64,000 nt of DNA from Opisthocomus hoazin (GCF_030867145.1 NC_134440.1:1054001-1118000), one strand, 5' to 3'. Shown: positions 13,501 to 25,005, counted from the first letter of the stretch. Notes: generated from the letters alone by a model not told the origin. Numbers and translations are program-made.

Positions 13501-16500
13501 GACTGCGGACCCGTCCTGCTGCCCCCCATCCAGACCCCTGCCCCACGGCGGGACGGCTTCCTCCGGCAGGGCTCTCGCCACGGCCGAAAGAGGAACCGCC
13601 GGCGGCAGCAGGGACCGGCGTAGACAGGCGCCCGGGCCGAGGGACACTCGCAGCACCCCGGTGCCTTTCTGCTGGCTCCTCTGCCCCGGTGGGTGCCGGG
13701 GACGGTGAGCCGAGCCCCCGGGCTGCGGTGAGGGGCTGGGATCAGCCCCCACCCCTCTGCCCAGGGACGTGGGCAGCTGGAGCTCACGCCAGCCCACCCA
13801 GCGTGGGCCAGACCTCCTGCCCCCCACCACGAGGCTTCCTCTCCCCTCGCGGTTGCTGCTCGGTGTCCAGGAAGCGGCGCGGTGACGCAAAATGTTGTGC
13901 TGTGCCTGCGGTTAGCACAGCCGTCCCGCTCCCCGCTGGTGTAGCTGCGGGCAGGGGGTGGTGCCCCGGCCGGGATCCGGGCTCCGCAGACCCCGCTCCG
14001 ACAAACACGAGGTGCTGCCGGGAGCAGGATCCCATGATTTCAGCGTTTCTCCTGCGGCGGGGCTTGGAAGCCCCCAGGCAAGGATCTGGGCTCCGGGATT
14101 TCTGACACTGCATCGTCCTTAAAACTAAAACACCCCAGCAGGCAGCCGATGCTTTCGCCCTCTCCGGTGTCCGTGGGGCAGCTCCCGTCCCAGCAGCCCC
14201 CCCACGGGCTCCCCGCACCCCACACGTCCCAGCACAGGGCAGGAGGGGAGCGGGACAGAGCTGCCAGCCCCACCGTCTCACCCTTGACTTTGGAGATGAG
14301 GGTGCCGGCGGCCGTCAGGGTCTCCAGGGTGTTGAGCAGGGGGTACTTGTTGATGACCTGGCGCAGGATGCGCAGGGTTTCACCCAGGCACTCGTGGGCC
14401 AGCGGCCGCTGGGGCTCCTGGGGGTCTGCAAGAGAGGGGGGCTGAGCCGCTGCCACACATCCCTGCCCCGTGTCCCTGACCCACATCCCTGCCCCGTGTC
14501 CCTGCTCCGTGTCCCTGCCCCGTATCCCTGCCCCGTGTCCCTGCTCCACGTCCCTGCCCCACATCCCTGCCCCATATCCCTGCCCTGTGTCCCTGCTCCG
14601 TGTCCCTGCTCCGTGTCCCTGCCCCACATCCCTGCCCCGTGTCCCTGCCCCGTGTCCCTGCCCCGTGTCCCTGCTCCGTGTCCCTGCCCCACATCCCTGC
14701 CCCGTGTCCCTGCTCTGTGTCCCTGCCCCGTGTCCCTGCCCTGTGTCCCTGCCCCGTGTTCCTGCCCTGTGTCCCTGCCCCATATCTCTGCCCCGTGTCC
14801 CTGCCCCATGTCCCTGCTCCGTGTCCCTGCCCCACATCCCTGCTCCGTGTCCCTGCCCCGTGTCCCTGCCCCGTGTCCCTGCCCCACGTCCCTGCCCCGT
14901 GTCCCTGCCCCGTGTCCCTGCTCCGTGTCCCTGCCCTGTGTCCCTGCCCCATATCCCTGCCCTGTGTCCCTGCCCCGTGTCCCTGCCCCACGTCCCTGCC
15001 CCGTGTCCCTGCCCCGTGTCCCTGCCCCGTGTCCCTGCTCCGTGTCCCTGCCCTGCGGAGCCTCCCCGGGGCAGCCCGACCTTTCAGGCATTTTTTCCTC
15101 AGTAGTAACTTTTTCCCTTGAAAGCAGTTTGGGAATTTCCTCCTCATTTCCTCCCCTCCCTCCCCACCGGACTGGTGCTCCCAGCTGCCCAGAGGGATGT
15201 GGAAAGCCTGTCCAGCCGGGCTCACCGCGTCCCACAGGGTCCTTCCCCAGAACCGTCCCCTCCGCGGGCTCCAGCCCCCAGCCCGGGGTCCGGCCCCGCT
15301 CCCCGCCAGCCCGGTGCCGGGGCTGGGGCACGGGGCTGGGCGCTGGCAGCCTCCTGGGGTGCAGACCCTGCTGCAGGGGAGCGCTGGGGTGGGAGCCTGG
15401 CACCCGCTGCCCGCCCGGGCAAACCCTCCTCCAGCCCAGCCCCAGCTGGGGACCGGGAAGGGGTTTCCTCTGCTCCCTCTCCCATTCCAGGCCCCTTCGG
15501 AGTGGGAAGCGGGGATTGGGGCTGGGAATGGGGCTGGCTGGGCACGGGGGAGAGCCGGATCCTCCAGAATCACGGCAGGGCCCCGCGGGTCACCCCAGCC
15601 TCTCCCCGTCTCTCTGCCGCATCGGGGGTGGCACCGTCCCGCGGTCCCAAACCCACGGCAGTGGGGGGGTCACTGCCAGCCCCAGGCACTTTCCTCCTCA
15701 CGCCTCAACGCCCAAACCCTCCCAGGGACCTGGAGGCATCGCGACCCCGGCTGCCATCCCACTGCCCCCCGGCAGCGCAGACCCCGGCCGCGCTCCCACC
15801 GCCCCAGCCGAGGATCCGGGCACTGCCCAGGCTGGGCGCAGCCGCTCCCCACGGCGAGCGGGGATGCGTCAACATCTTTGCAAAGCCAGCGCCGAAAACA
15901 CGGCATCATGTGACCCCCCCCACCCCCCCACCGCAGCCCCACCTCGCCGCGGGGACCACGAGGTCCCCACTGCTGCCCTCGCCTCCTCGGGCAGGGACAC
16001 CCACCCACGGCCCCGCAGCCCACCCGGCCCCGCGCCCACGCCAAGCCATCGGCCCCATCCCGCTGGCCGCCCCGTGGAGGCTGCGCTGGTGGGTCGGGGG
16101 GCCGGGGGGCCATGCCCGGTGCCCCGCGGGGCTCTGGGGGCCCTGGCAGGCAGCTGGCACCACCGCGCTGTAAACAGGAAAGCGGGTGGATGAAAATAGC
16201 TCGCAGGCAGGAAGCCACGTTATCCCGGCTCCGAGCTCCCGGCAGCCACCCACCACCCCTCTGCCCACGGCTGCCACGGCTCCACACGGCCCCCTGGGTG
16301 TCCCGGTCCCCTCCCGGCCCGGGCAGAGACCCCCACCCACGGGTGCGGACTGTCCCCAGGGAGGGGACGCTCCCGCGCTGTCCCCGCGGCGGTGGGCGGC
16401 AGCGGGGCGGCGGGAGCGGGGGGCACGGCGGAACTCACCGTCGCGCAGCACCACGTCGCGCAGGTTCTCCAGCGCGTCGGCGAAGCGGGCCACGTCCGTC

Positions 16501-18733
16501 AGCAGCTGGGAGATGTCCTCGGTGTCGATGAAGGGGCCCTCCCCGCCCTCCATCGGGCTGTAGGACGTGGGGGTCTTGTGGCCCTTGGGCACAGCCCTGG
16601 GGGCCGCCGCGGTGAGGGGGAAGCCGGCGGCGCTGGCATGGCGGCTGAGGCTCGTGGGGCGCTTGAGGGTGCCCACGGCGCTGGGGCTGGTGCTGAGCTT
16701 GGAGCTGGCAGGGGGCAGCTCCCCCAGGCCCGAGCCCGGCGCCTCCAGGCAGTCCTTGCGGGAGAGGTCCTGGGGAGCAGAGGCGAGCGTGAGGGCACGG
16801 CCGCTGCCACGGGGCTCGGCGGGGACCCCGGCCTGGGCAGCACCCCGGGACCCCCGTGCCACCAGCCTGGAGGGACGGGCTGCTGTCTGCGAGGCTGGCA
16901 CCAGCCCCTGCCGCTGTGCCGTGCCTCAGTTTCCCCAGCCAGGTATCCTGGCAGAGCCCGAGGATCCAGCCCAGCCATGGCACGGGGGTGAGGCATCCCC
17001 CTCCCCAGCATTCCCAGCCCTTCGGGGATTTGGGGTGGGGGCTGGTGGGGACGGTCTCGGGGGGCAAAGGCAGCAAAGGGAGCAGCGGAGCAGCAGCTGG
17101 CAGGGGCTGGGTGCTCCCTGTCCCTGCCATGCGCGCCATGCCGTGCCATGCGTGCTGTGCCATGCCATGCTGTGCCATGCGCGCCATGCCGTGCCGTGCC
17201 ATGCGCGCCATGCCGTGCCGTGCCACGGGCAGCCCCCGCAGCCGGCACTTCCCAAGGGTCCCGGGGACCAACTGCCCCAGCATGGGGCTTCCGCAGGCGG
17301 CCTCGGCTCCGAAACCACAGGCCAGAGCGGGCTCGGGCACCCCGTCTGCCCCCACCAGCCCCTCTGGGTCCGCTTTGTCATGGGGGGCACAGAGTGAGGG
17401 TGGGGTGACGCTGCCTTGTCCCCGGCAGCACCCCGACCCCGCGCTCGGGGTCCCGGGCACAGCCCAGCAGCAGCAGGATCGGGCCCCACGCGTCCCTTCC
17501 TCTTTCTCAGCCCGTCCCCGGGGGGGGGGCAGGGACGGGGACACCTCCCGCGCCGCGGGCTGGAGACTTCGCAGGCATTTTATGGCTGGGGGGACCCCCA
17601 AGTTCTAGGGGTAAAACTGCCCCGAGGGAGGGGCTGGGGCTGGCACCGATGGGGCGAACCCCCCGCGTCCTCCCCCCGGGAGCACCCACGAGGCTGCCGT
17701 GGGCGCGGGGCAGCCCTACACCGCGAGACCACCGCGGGGCTGCCCAAAGCCCCCCCGCCCCGACAGGGCCGCGGCCACCCGGCCCCCAGAACCTGTCCCC
17801 GGTCCCCCCGATCCCGTCCCCCCGTCCCCCCGACCCCCCCACCCCCCGGGGCCGTACCGTCAGCCGCACGGCGGGTGCGTGGGGCAGCGAGTCCACGGAG
17901 CGCGGGGCCGAGCGGGGCCCCCCCCCCCCGCCGGCGCCCGGCCGCGCAGGGGCTGTAGCTGTTCCTCCCCGCCGCCCGGCCCAGCATCCCCCCGCCCGCC
18001 CCCGCGGGGCCCTCGCCGGGGCCGGGGGAGGCGGCGGGGACGGGGACGGGTGCCGGTCCCCCTCTCTGCGGAGCCGCGGGCGGGCTCTCGGCCCCCCCCG
18101 GCCCGGTCCGGCCCCCCCGGCCCGGTCCGGCCCCTCGCTCCGCGGGCGCGGCGCAAGTGCGGGGCGGGCGGTCCCGGGGTGCGCGGGGGAGCCCCGGCCG
18201 CTGCGGGCCCCGTCGGGGCCAGGCGCTTCCTCCCGCACCCCCGGCGCCGGGGCGGGGGGGGGCCGGGGCAAGAAACGCATGGCAGAGCCCAGGCACCGGG
18301 GCTGCCCCAGCCCGGGCGGGGGTCCCCCGGCTCCCGCCCCCTCCCCCGGGCAGTTTGGGGGTGTCTCTGCCCTCCCCAAACCCTCGGCCGCAGCTCCCCG
18401 CCGCCGGGCTCCCCCCGCCCGTTGCCGCTCACCCTCCCGCTCCGTCCCAGTCGTCTGGGGCAAACCCCCCCCCACAGGCCCAGCGAGCAGGGTCCTTCCT
18501 CGGCTCCCTCCTCCTCCTCCTCGTCCTCCTCGCGGACCCCCCGGCCGGAGCCGGGACCCCCCCGGCCGGACCCGGGTCCCCCTTCCCGCCCCGCGGCCGC
18601 CGTGGCCGCCCACCCCAGCGGGGGGGGCCCGCGGGTCGCTCACCGGCGGGGTCTGCGGGACAGGGCTTCCCGCCCGGCTCTTCTTGGAGATGGAGGGGGT
18701 TTTGATCAGCTCCCGCTTCTTCCGGGAGAACAT
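1556..18733 (-). CDS. ARHGAP45: ARHGAP45 (HMHA1), F-BAR/C1/RhoGAP protein, 23 coding exons
   Basis: Rho-family GTPase-activating protein of blood cells that couples membrane curvature binding to Rac/Rho inactivation. Coding exons in sense order: 18644-18733, 16439-16769, 14282-14425, 13148-13232, 12588-12660, 12005-12083, 11487-11624, 11190-11254, 10689-10799, 10003-10083, 9575-9754, 9207-9344, 8757-8947, 8319-8452, 7874-7951, 7366-7467, 6855-7018, 6158-6346, 5643-5780, 2883-3121, 2493-2754, 2121-2214, 1556-1932. They join in phase to about 1,160 aa (human 1,136). The N terminus MFSRKKRELIKTPSIS is nearly the human one. An F-BAR/coiled-coil region spans about 190-560, a C1 zinc finger (HRLRKLRAPSKCREC...CHKKC) about 700-745, and the RhoGAP domain about 770-985 with arginine finger GIYRVNG (R about 795) and NKMTSSNLGIVFGPTL. 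The tail is acidic and ends QQPRFI. The intron after 11190 uses a GC donor, and the exon at 12083 follows a weak aaag acceptor. Gene identity is very secure; a few junctions are less so. Confidence 0.95.
3637..3812. repeat. 22-bp minisatellite, 8 copies
   Basis: Eight near-perfect copies of a 22-bp unit (core ttaacgaactggtgggt), differing by a few transitions (cg/tg, gtgtg/gtctg). It lies in the ARHGAP45 intron between the exons at 5643-5780 and 2883-3121. Confidence 0.93.
4237..5079. repeat. 39-bp minisatellite, about 21 copies
   Basis: About 21 copies of a 39-bp unit centred on gtgagcccacccaggg followed by a GA-rich half and gcacagcc. Variants alternate (ccgtgag/cactgag; gggcga/gagtga/ggtggc), suggesting higher-order units. 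It lies in the same ARHGAP45 intron as the 22-bp array. Because 39 is a multiple of three, stop-free frames run through it on both strands, giving spurious long ORFs. Confidence 0.95.
5358..5512. repeat. 31-bp minisatellite, 5 copies
   Basis: Five copies of a 31-bp unit (aagggacccctcaccaccca followed by cgctgccgccg), just downstream in gene sense of the RhoGAP exon at 5643-5780 of ARHGAP45. Confidence 0.92.
11008..11069 (-). other. Exon-like segment inside an ARHGAP45 intron
   Basis: In the intron between exons 11190-11254 and 10689-10799, the minus strand has a good acceptor (ccctggcag), then 62 nt encoding a helical, coding-looking peptide (NSHVLTKAKDDAETLRKLLH), then a weak donor (gtagct). 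Including it would shift the frame of the next exon, and the human protein as I recall it joins the flanking exons directly. It could be an alternative or poison exon, a decayed exon, or chance. It is left out of the CDS model. Confidence 0.3.
14455..15053. repeat. 13-bp minisatellite, about 46 copies
   Basis: Tandem array of a 13-bp unit (tgtccctgccccg with ctccg, cccca and ccctg variants), about 600 bp long. In gene sense it is a G-rich strand (GGGACACGGGGCA) ending only about 30 bp upstream of the ARHGAP45 3' splice site at 14425, so it lies against the branch-point region of intron 2. Several long stop-free frames cross it; none looks like a protein family. Confidence 0.95.
17126..17224. 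repeat. Degenerate gccatg/ccgtg short tandem repeat
   Basis: About 100 bp of interleaved gccatgcgcgccatgccgtg units with 5-bp and 19-bp subperiods, inside ARHGAP45 intron 1. No other function is visible. Confidence 0.8.
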
Positions 18734-18900
18734 GGTTCCCGGGGGGGCCGAGCCCCGGCCTGGGGCTGCGCGGTGCCGCCGGTGCCGCCGGTGCCGTCGG
18801 GGCCGGGGCCGGGGCCGCGCTGTCGGGCGGGCCGTGACGCCGCCTCATTTCCTCAATCGCGAACCCGAAACAGGAAAAGGCGAACGCGGCCCCAGGGCTC
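18734..18900 (-). promoter_or_regulatory. ARHGAP45 5' UTR and proximal promoter
   Basis: Sequence immediately upstream of the ARHGAP45 start, inside a dense CpG island. Two ETS-type cores (ttcctc at 849-854 of the 18-kb line and aggaaa at 18872-18877) sit in a small A/T-richer patch at 18845-18880. That would suit a haematopoietic, PU.1/ETS-driven gene. This is motif reading only; the transcription start is not visible. Confidence 0.35.
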
Positions 18901-19762
18901 CCCGGGCCGGGGGGAAGGGGGACCCCCGAACCGCTCCCCCCCCCCCCCGGGGCTCCCCGGGGGCCGGGGCGGTCTCCAGGCGGGCGGGAGGCGGCGGGGG
19001 TTTGCGGGGGGATGCGGTGCTGCAGCGCGGGGCTGCACGGAGGGGTGCGGGGGGGCAGAGAGCCCCACGCCGCGGGGCCGGGGCTGAACCCCGCGGGACC
19101 CCAGGCCTCTGTGGGGTGCAGCCCGGCTCTGGGGGTGTCCGTCAGTCCGGGGGGGACGAGCCCCGTCCCGCGGGGCATTGCTGGAGGCCCCGGGGCGGGG
19201 GGCGGAGCGGGATGCGGGGCTGCGGGGTCCCACCCGCGGGATGCTCCCGGCTCTGCCTCCCCCCTGGGCTCCGTGCCCCCCCGCGCTCCCCCTCCCGCAG
19301 CCTGCGGACCCCCGGCCGGATCCTGCCCTGGCCGCTGCCCACCGGGCTGCTGCCGACCCCCGAGGGGGGACCCAGCTTTGCCCTCGGGACCCCCCCGCGG
19401 GGCCTCGCTGCCGGCCGGGGCTCTCGCGGGGCGAGGGGCGGCCGTGGCGGGCACGGAGCGGGAGCTGGGGGGACCGGGGGTCGGGCAGCGGGACGGGGGG
19501 GGGGGGTGCGTGGGTAGGGGGGGTACCCGTGGGTCGGGGTGCGCGCATCCGTGTATGTGCGTGCACGGGGCGATGCACACGCGTGTGCCCGGGTACAGCT
19601 GCGTGCGCGTGGCCGTGCGGGGAGGGGGGGGATGCCCGCGTGTGCCCGGGACGTCTCCAGCCCCCGCGCCGGCCCTGGACCCCGCTGCTGCCAGTGCCCC
19701 CCGCTCCTCCCGGGTCCCGGTGTCGGGGTGCGGGACCCCCCACCCCACCCAGCCGCTCCTGC

Positions 19763-19858
19763 CCTTATTTGGGCATTTCGGCCCCGTCCAATCAGCGCGG
19801 GGGGGCCGGCCCCGCCCCGCCCCGCCCTCCGGCCCCGCCCCGCCCCGCCCGGCCCCGC
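19763..19858 (+). promoter_or_regulatory. CNN2 core promoter: CArG box, CCAAT box, GC boxes
   Basis: Within 160 bp of the CNN2 start codon there is, in order, a perfect CArG box (CCTTATTTGG, 19763-19772), the binding consensus of SRF; a CCAATCAG box (19788-19795) of NF-Y type; and a run of SP/KLF GC boxes (19801-19858). SRF control is well established for calponin-family and actin-cytoskeleton genes, so the CArG box is probably functional. No TATA box is seen. Confidence 0.75.
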
Positions 19859-19921
19859 CGCCGCTCCCGCTCCCGCACGGTGCCGGCTCCGCTCCCCGCA
19901 CCCCGCGCCCCGCGCCCCGCC

Positions 19922-22900
19922 ATGAGCAGCTCCCAGTTCAACAAGGGCCCGTCCTACGGCCTCTCCGCCGAGGTCAAGAACCGGGTGAGTTGCGGGGGGG
20001 GTCGGGGGGGCCCGGTGCCACCGGGCGGGGGGGCGAGGCGGGGCCGGGGGGTACCGGTGGTCCTGGCGGTCCTGGAGAGCCGGGCACCCCGGAGGGTCTG
20101 AGGGGTCCCGGTTACACCCCGGGGTCCTGGAGAGCCGGGGGGGCCCGGTGCGTCCCCGTGGGGAGAGTGGAGGAGTCCCAGGGGTGGAGCTCGGGGGGTC
20201 CCGGCGCCGCCGGCGGGCGCAGAGCCGGGGGTTGCGGGGGCTCTCAGGGGCGGGGGGTGCCGGGGCTGGGCTCCCGGTCCCGGGGTACCCTGGAGCTGCC
20301 CGCGGGGTCCCGGGAGGTGTCTCCGCGGCACCGGCGCTGGGAGGGGTCCCGGGCGCCGCTGCCTCGCCCACCCCCGCCCAGGCCCCGGCAGCGGCCGCTG
20401 TTGCCCCCCCCGCCCCCGGCAAATCCCGGGGCTCCGTTCCCGTCCGCACCCGGGGATGGGGAGGTGGCCCCGGCCCCCTCCAGCTCCAGACGCCTTTTGC
20501 TGCTGCTCCCCGCAGCTCCCCAGCCCCGCGGGGTACTCCGACCTGGCTGGGGTCCCTGCGGCCCTCGCTGGGGACAGGGCTGGTGGCCCGGGCTGGGGGT
20601 GGGCAGGGGCAGCCCCCGGCCACCTCCTGCCCCTCGGAGTGGGGGACCCCCAGCCGGGCGCTCCCGGGGCACCCTCGGCCACCCAGGCCTTGCCACGGCT
20701 CCGGAAGGGGAAAGGGGAACCGGTGCCTCCGGCCGGCGTTTGCACCCCGGGGAAGGAGCCGGGTGCCGCGGGGTGCAGGCATCTGCCCACCCTGCCAGCC
20801 CCCTCCTGCCCGGGCGCGTGAAGCCTCCCCTCAACCGAAATGCTGAGGATGGGGTGCGGGCAGCAGCGCTGGGTACCCGGGTGCACCCCATGGCTCTCGG
20901 TGCCACCGTCGCTGCCCTCACTGTGCTGCTGCGGCGGGGTCACCGGTGGGGTCACCGGGGTCCCGCGGGCCGGGGGAGTGGGGGGACGTGGCACCCCCTT
21001 CCCTTGGCCCCACTGCCTGGGTCTGTGGTCAGGGCTGGGCTGCGGGGACGGCTGCCACGCCGGCGGTGGGACGGGCTGCGGCCGAGCCGTGCCCTGCCCG
21101 GGGACGCGGGAGCTGCCCGGACGGGGCGGGGGAAGGGGTGCGGGGCAGCTGCCCACCCCGCTGCCGGATCTGGGCCGCGCGTGGCTGCGGGGATGTGGCA
21201 GCCAGGGCTGGGGCCGGGGTCCCCTCGCTCGGCCTCGCCGGGGGTTTGCGTTCCGTCGCCGGGCGCAGGCGGGTCGCGGGTGGCACGCGGGCTGAGCGGG
21301 TGACACGCGCCGGAACCTCGACGCTGCGCGATCCCGGGCGCTTCGCCTTGATTCAGCAAGACTCGAGCCAGTCTGACTGCCCCGGCGCGGCTGCCGGGGG
21401 CTGACATCACCGACTGGGAACCAGTTCAACCAGTGGCAGCCTCCCAGTCTGCGCAAGCCCTTGCAAACTGGGCCGTAGTGGGAGCTGGTCCCCTCTGCCC
21501 CGTCCCGTGCCTCGAGAAACCCCCACGCTGGCCGTGGGCTGGGGGGAGGAACTGGTGCCGGCTGCCCGAGCGCTGGTGGGGCCGTGGGGTCCGTGGGGTC
21601 CATGAGCCAGGGGTCAGTGGGGTCCGTGGGGTCCATGAGCCGGGGGTCAGTGGGGTCCGTGGCGTCCATGAGCCGGGGGTCAGTGGGGTCTGTGGGGTCC
21701 GTGGGCTGGGTGGTCAGTGGGGTCCTTGGGGTCTGTGGGCCGGGATGCCTGTGGGGTCCATGGGGTCTGTGGGGTCCGTGGGCCAGGGGTCTGTGGGGTC
21801 CGTGGGGTCTGTGGGGTCCATGGGGTCTGTGGGGCTGTGGGGTCCGTGGGCCGGGTCACCCATGGGGCCGTGGCTGTGTTCCTGCTCCGGGGGGGCCCCT
21901 CCTGCACCCCACGCCAGCCGAGCCTCCCCCGTGGGCCCAGGGCTCCCCCCGGCAGCGGGGCCGGGACCGTCGCGGGGTCTCCCGTGGCCGCGGTCCCACG
22001 GGGGTCACAGCTCCGGTGCGGGATGGGACGGGCAGGGGTGGATGGGGGGCTCGCAGGCTCTCCCGAGCAGCCCCTCCTTTCCCCCCCCAGCGCGGGGTGC
22101 CCGTCGGCCGCTCGCAGGCCGGGCCGGGGCCGGGGAGGGGTTCGGGGGGGCCGGGCTGCGGGGGGGCGGGCGGCCGGGCTCCGTTTCGGGGGGAGCGGCC
22201 GCATTCCTGGCATAGCCGCGGTGGCCGAGGAATCTGCGGCGGCGAGCTCGGCCCCTCCGGGACCCCCGGGCTCGGGGCCGGCTCCGGGGGGCTGGGGGGG
22301 GGCATCGCCCTGCGGGAAGGCTCAGAAGCTGTGGGGCAGCGGGCTCTGTGTGGGGGGCTGGGGGTCGGGGGCGATGCACTCCCCAGTGCCGAGGTCACGC
22401 TGGTTTTACCCCCTGCCCCCCCCCCCCCCCGGGGGGTTCCTGCGTGCCGGAGAATCGCGGCAGCACCGATACCCCCGGGGTGCCCAAGCCGCCCGCCGCA
22501 CCCACCCTGCTCGCTGTGCCCACCTCGCCCCCGGCTCTGTGGGTCTGGGGGCTGCCGGGCACAGTCCACCGCCCTGCAGAGCCGGGGGACGGGGTGCCCG
22601 TGTCCCCAGTGCTCCCCGGGGACGGCGCTGGGGAGGGGGCCTCGCCGTGGGTCTGTGCTGGGGGGACCCGTCCCCCGTGAGGGGCTTGGGGTGCAGGCAG
22701 GGGCCACGCCTGAGCTGCCCCCTCGCCGTCCCCTCGCAGCTCGCCCAGAAGTACGACCCGCAGAAGGAGGCCGAGCTGCGGACGTGGATCGAGAGCGTCA
22801 CGGGGCAGCAGATCGGACCCGATTTCCAGAAGGGGCTGAAGGACGGGGTCATCCTCTGCGAGTGAGTCCCGCGCCCCTTGGCCCCCGCTCCGTCCGGGTG

Positions 22901-24536
22901 GGGACGTGGGAGCCCTGCCCTCCGAGGGACCCCCGCCAGCCCTCGGGGTGGGGAGGGCGGGCTGGGTCGGGCCATGCCCGCGCCAGTGGGACCTGGTGGA
23001 GGTTTCTGCTGTGGTGCTGCTTGGCCGGAGTGGCCCCCAAAGTGCCTCTGGGGGGGCAGGGGGGAATCACCTCGTGCTTATGGGGGAGACCTGGGCTGGA
23101 CCTTCGGGAAGGGGCCCCGTGCCCCGCTGCCGGCTGGGGTCTCTGCTCCCCGCAGCCCCCGCTGCCCCTGCCTCCCCCCAGGCTGATGAACAAGCTGCAG
23201 CCCAGCTCGGTGAGGAAGATCAACCGCTCGGCGCAGAACTGGCACCAGGTAGGTGCAGGCAGCCCTGCCCGCGACCCAGCCGCTGCGGAGCCCCGGCTCC
23301 GTCCCGGCCCCATCTGGTCTTACCCATCTCCCCTCCCCCCCCCAGCTCGAGAACCTCTCCAACTTCATCAAGGCCATGGCCAGCTACGGCATGAACCCCG
23401 TGGACCTCTTCGAAGCCAACGACCTCTTTGAGAGCGGGAACCTGACGCAGGTGCAGGTGTCGCTGCTGGCGCTGGCGGGGATGGTGAGCGCACAGGGACG
23501 GGCGGCGGGGGGGCACAGCCCCGCGGGGACCGGCTGGGCAGACCCCACGGCTCCCCCTGCCCAGGGAGAGGGGGGGAGGCCTGGGACCCCCATTCTTCCT
23601 CACCGCCCCTCCCCGGCAGGCCAAGACGAAGGGGATGCAGAGCGGCGTGGACATCGGCGTGAAGTACTCGGAGAAGCAGCAGAGGAACTTCGACGAGGCC
23701 AAGATGAAGGCTGGGCAGTGTGTGATCGGGCTACAGGTGGGCGGCCCCCGCACGCTCCCGAGGGCCGGGGTGCTGGGTGGGGGGGTCCCGTTTTATCAAA
23801 CCCTCTGCACCATCATGGCTCCAAGCGCGGCTGGGGGGACCCGAGGGTCAAGGTGCCTCAAGTGTCCTCAAGATCTGGGACCTTCTCGGCTCCGTGCCCA
23901 GCACTCGGTGGCCGGGAGCCTGGAGGGGGTGCACCCGGGTTGGGTTGGGGAGCACTGGCTGTGCCCCCCGGGCTGTGGGGGGACGGGGAGGGAGGAGAAG
24001 GGGCACGTGTGGGGCAGCGCTCGGTCCTTACCCGACCCTCTTGTCAGATGGGCACGAACAAGTGCGCCAGCCAGTCCGGCATGACGGCCTACGGCACCAG
24101 GAGGCACCTCTACGACCCCAAGAACCAGATCCTGCCGCCCATGGACCACTCCACCATCAGCCTCCAGATGGGCACCAACAAGTGTGCCAGCCAGGTGAGC
24201 CACGGCGGCCGCGGTGGGGGGGACGGTGGGGGGACCACGGCTCAGCCCTGCTCCGTCCTGTCCTTCCAGGTCGGCATGACGGCTCCCGGCACCAGGAGAC
24301 ACATCTACGACGCCAAGACGGGGACGGAGAAGTGCGACAACTCCTCCATGTCGCTGCAGATGGGCTCCAACCAGGGTGCCAACCAGAGCGGCCAGGTCTT
24401 CGGCCTGGGCCGCCAGATCTACGACCCCAAGTACTGCCCGCAGGGCAGCCCGGGCGAGGTGGCCAACGCTGCCTGCGAGCAGAGCGGGGACCCCCCCGGG
24501 TACCACTACTACCGCGAGGAGGAGGAGAGCTACTGA
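19922..24536 (+). CDS. CNN2: CNN2, calponin-2, 7 exons
   Basis: Actin-filament-binding calponin of non-muscle and smooth-muscle cells, which restrains actomyosin and stabilises stress fibres. Exons: 19922-19984, 22740-22861, 23182-23248, 23346-23483, 23620-23736, 24048-24194, 24270-24536. All join in phase to 306 aa (human about 309). The protein starts [21 protein letters not shown] calponin-homology domain spans about 28-132 ([39 protein letters not shown]). Three calponin-like repeats follow (about 165-190, 204-229, 243-268), with cores [24 protein letters not shown] and [11 protein letters not shown]. The tail is acidic and ends [26 protein letters not shown] and the ABCA7 neighbour favour CNN2 over CNN1 or CNN3. 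All introns are GT-AG. Intron 1 (2.8 kb) holds a 33-bp repeat. Confidence 0.96.
21575..21860. repeat. 33-bp minisatellite decaying to ggggtc(c/t)gtg repeats
   Basis: About four units of 33 bp (gtggggtccgtggggtccat then gagccgggggtca) followed by shorter ggggtccgtg/ggggtctgtg units, within CNN2 intron 1. Confidence 0.88.
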
Positions 24537-24684
24537 GCGGGACGTCACCCGGCCCCGTCTCGCACCATCTCGTGTACAGACCCCGCTGCCAGCGACATTC
24601 CAGCCTCTACTTTCCTCATTCCCTCTCTTTAAACTCTTTTTTTTGTTATTAATTTTGAAATGAATCTATTTTTCTGAGCAAGGA

Positions 24685-24690
24685 AATAAA
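24685..24690 (+). terminator. CNN2 polyadenylation signal AATAAA
   Basis: AATAAA about 150 bp after the CNN2 stop, following a T-rich 3' UTR end. The CNN2 3' UTR is therefore short, with cleavage expected near 24,705. Confidence 0.88.
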
Positions 24691-25005
24691 GACCCCGTTT
24701 TTACAGAAGAGACCGGCCGTGTCCCGCAGCCGCGGCGTTTGCAGCGGGAAGGCGGCGGATGCTCCAGCGCCGGCGGTGCCTCCTCTCGCCCAGCCGCGAA
24801 GACGCGCGCCCAGCCAGCGCCCAGCGCGCTGCCCCTGCCGTGCTGCGCCGCGTCCCCGGCCACGGGGGTGGGTGCTGCCCGCGCTGCCCCCGCCACCGCT
24901 CCTCGTCCCCGTGCCGGTGGGACGCGGCAGGAGCACGGCTGGGAGAGACCCCCAGGGGTGAGGGGAGCCCAGGGCGCTGCGGGGCGTCGGGATGGGGACC
25001 AGGAC

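Noticed and set aside
14394-16193. 599-aa plus-strand Pro/Cys/Ser open frame, and its minus counterparts
   Set aside because: Arises from the 13-bp array and GC-rich intron; antisense to ARHGAP45 exons with correct splice sites.
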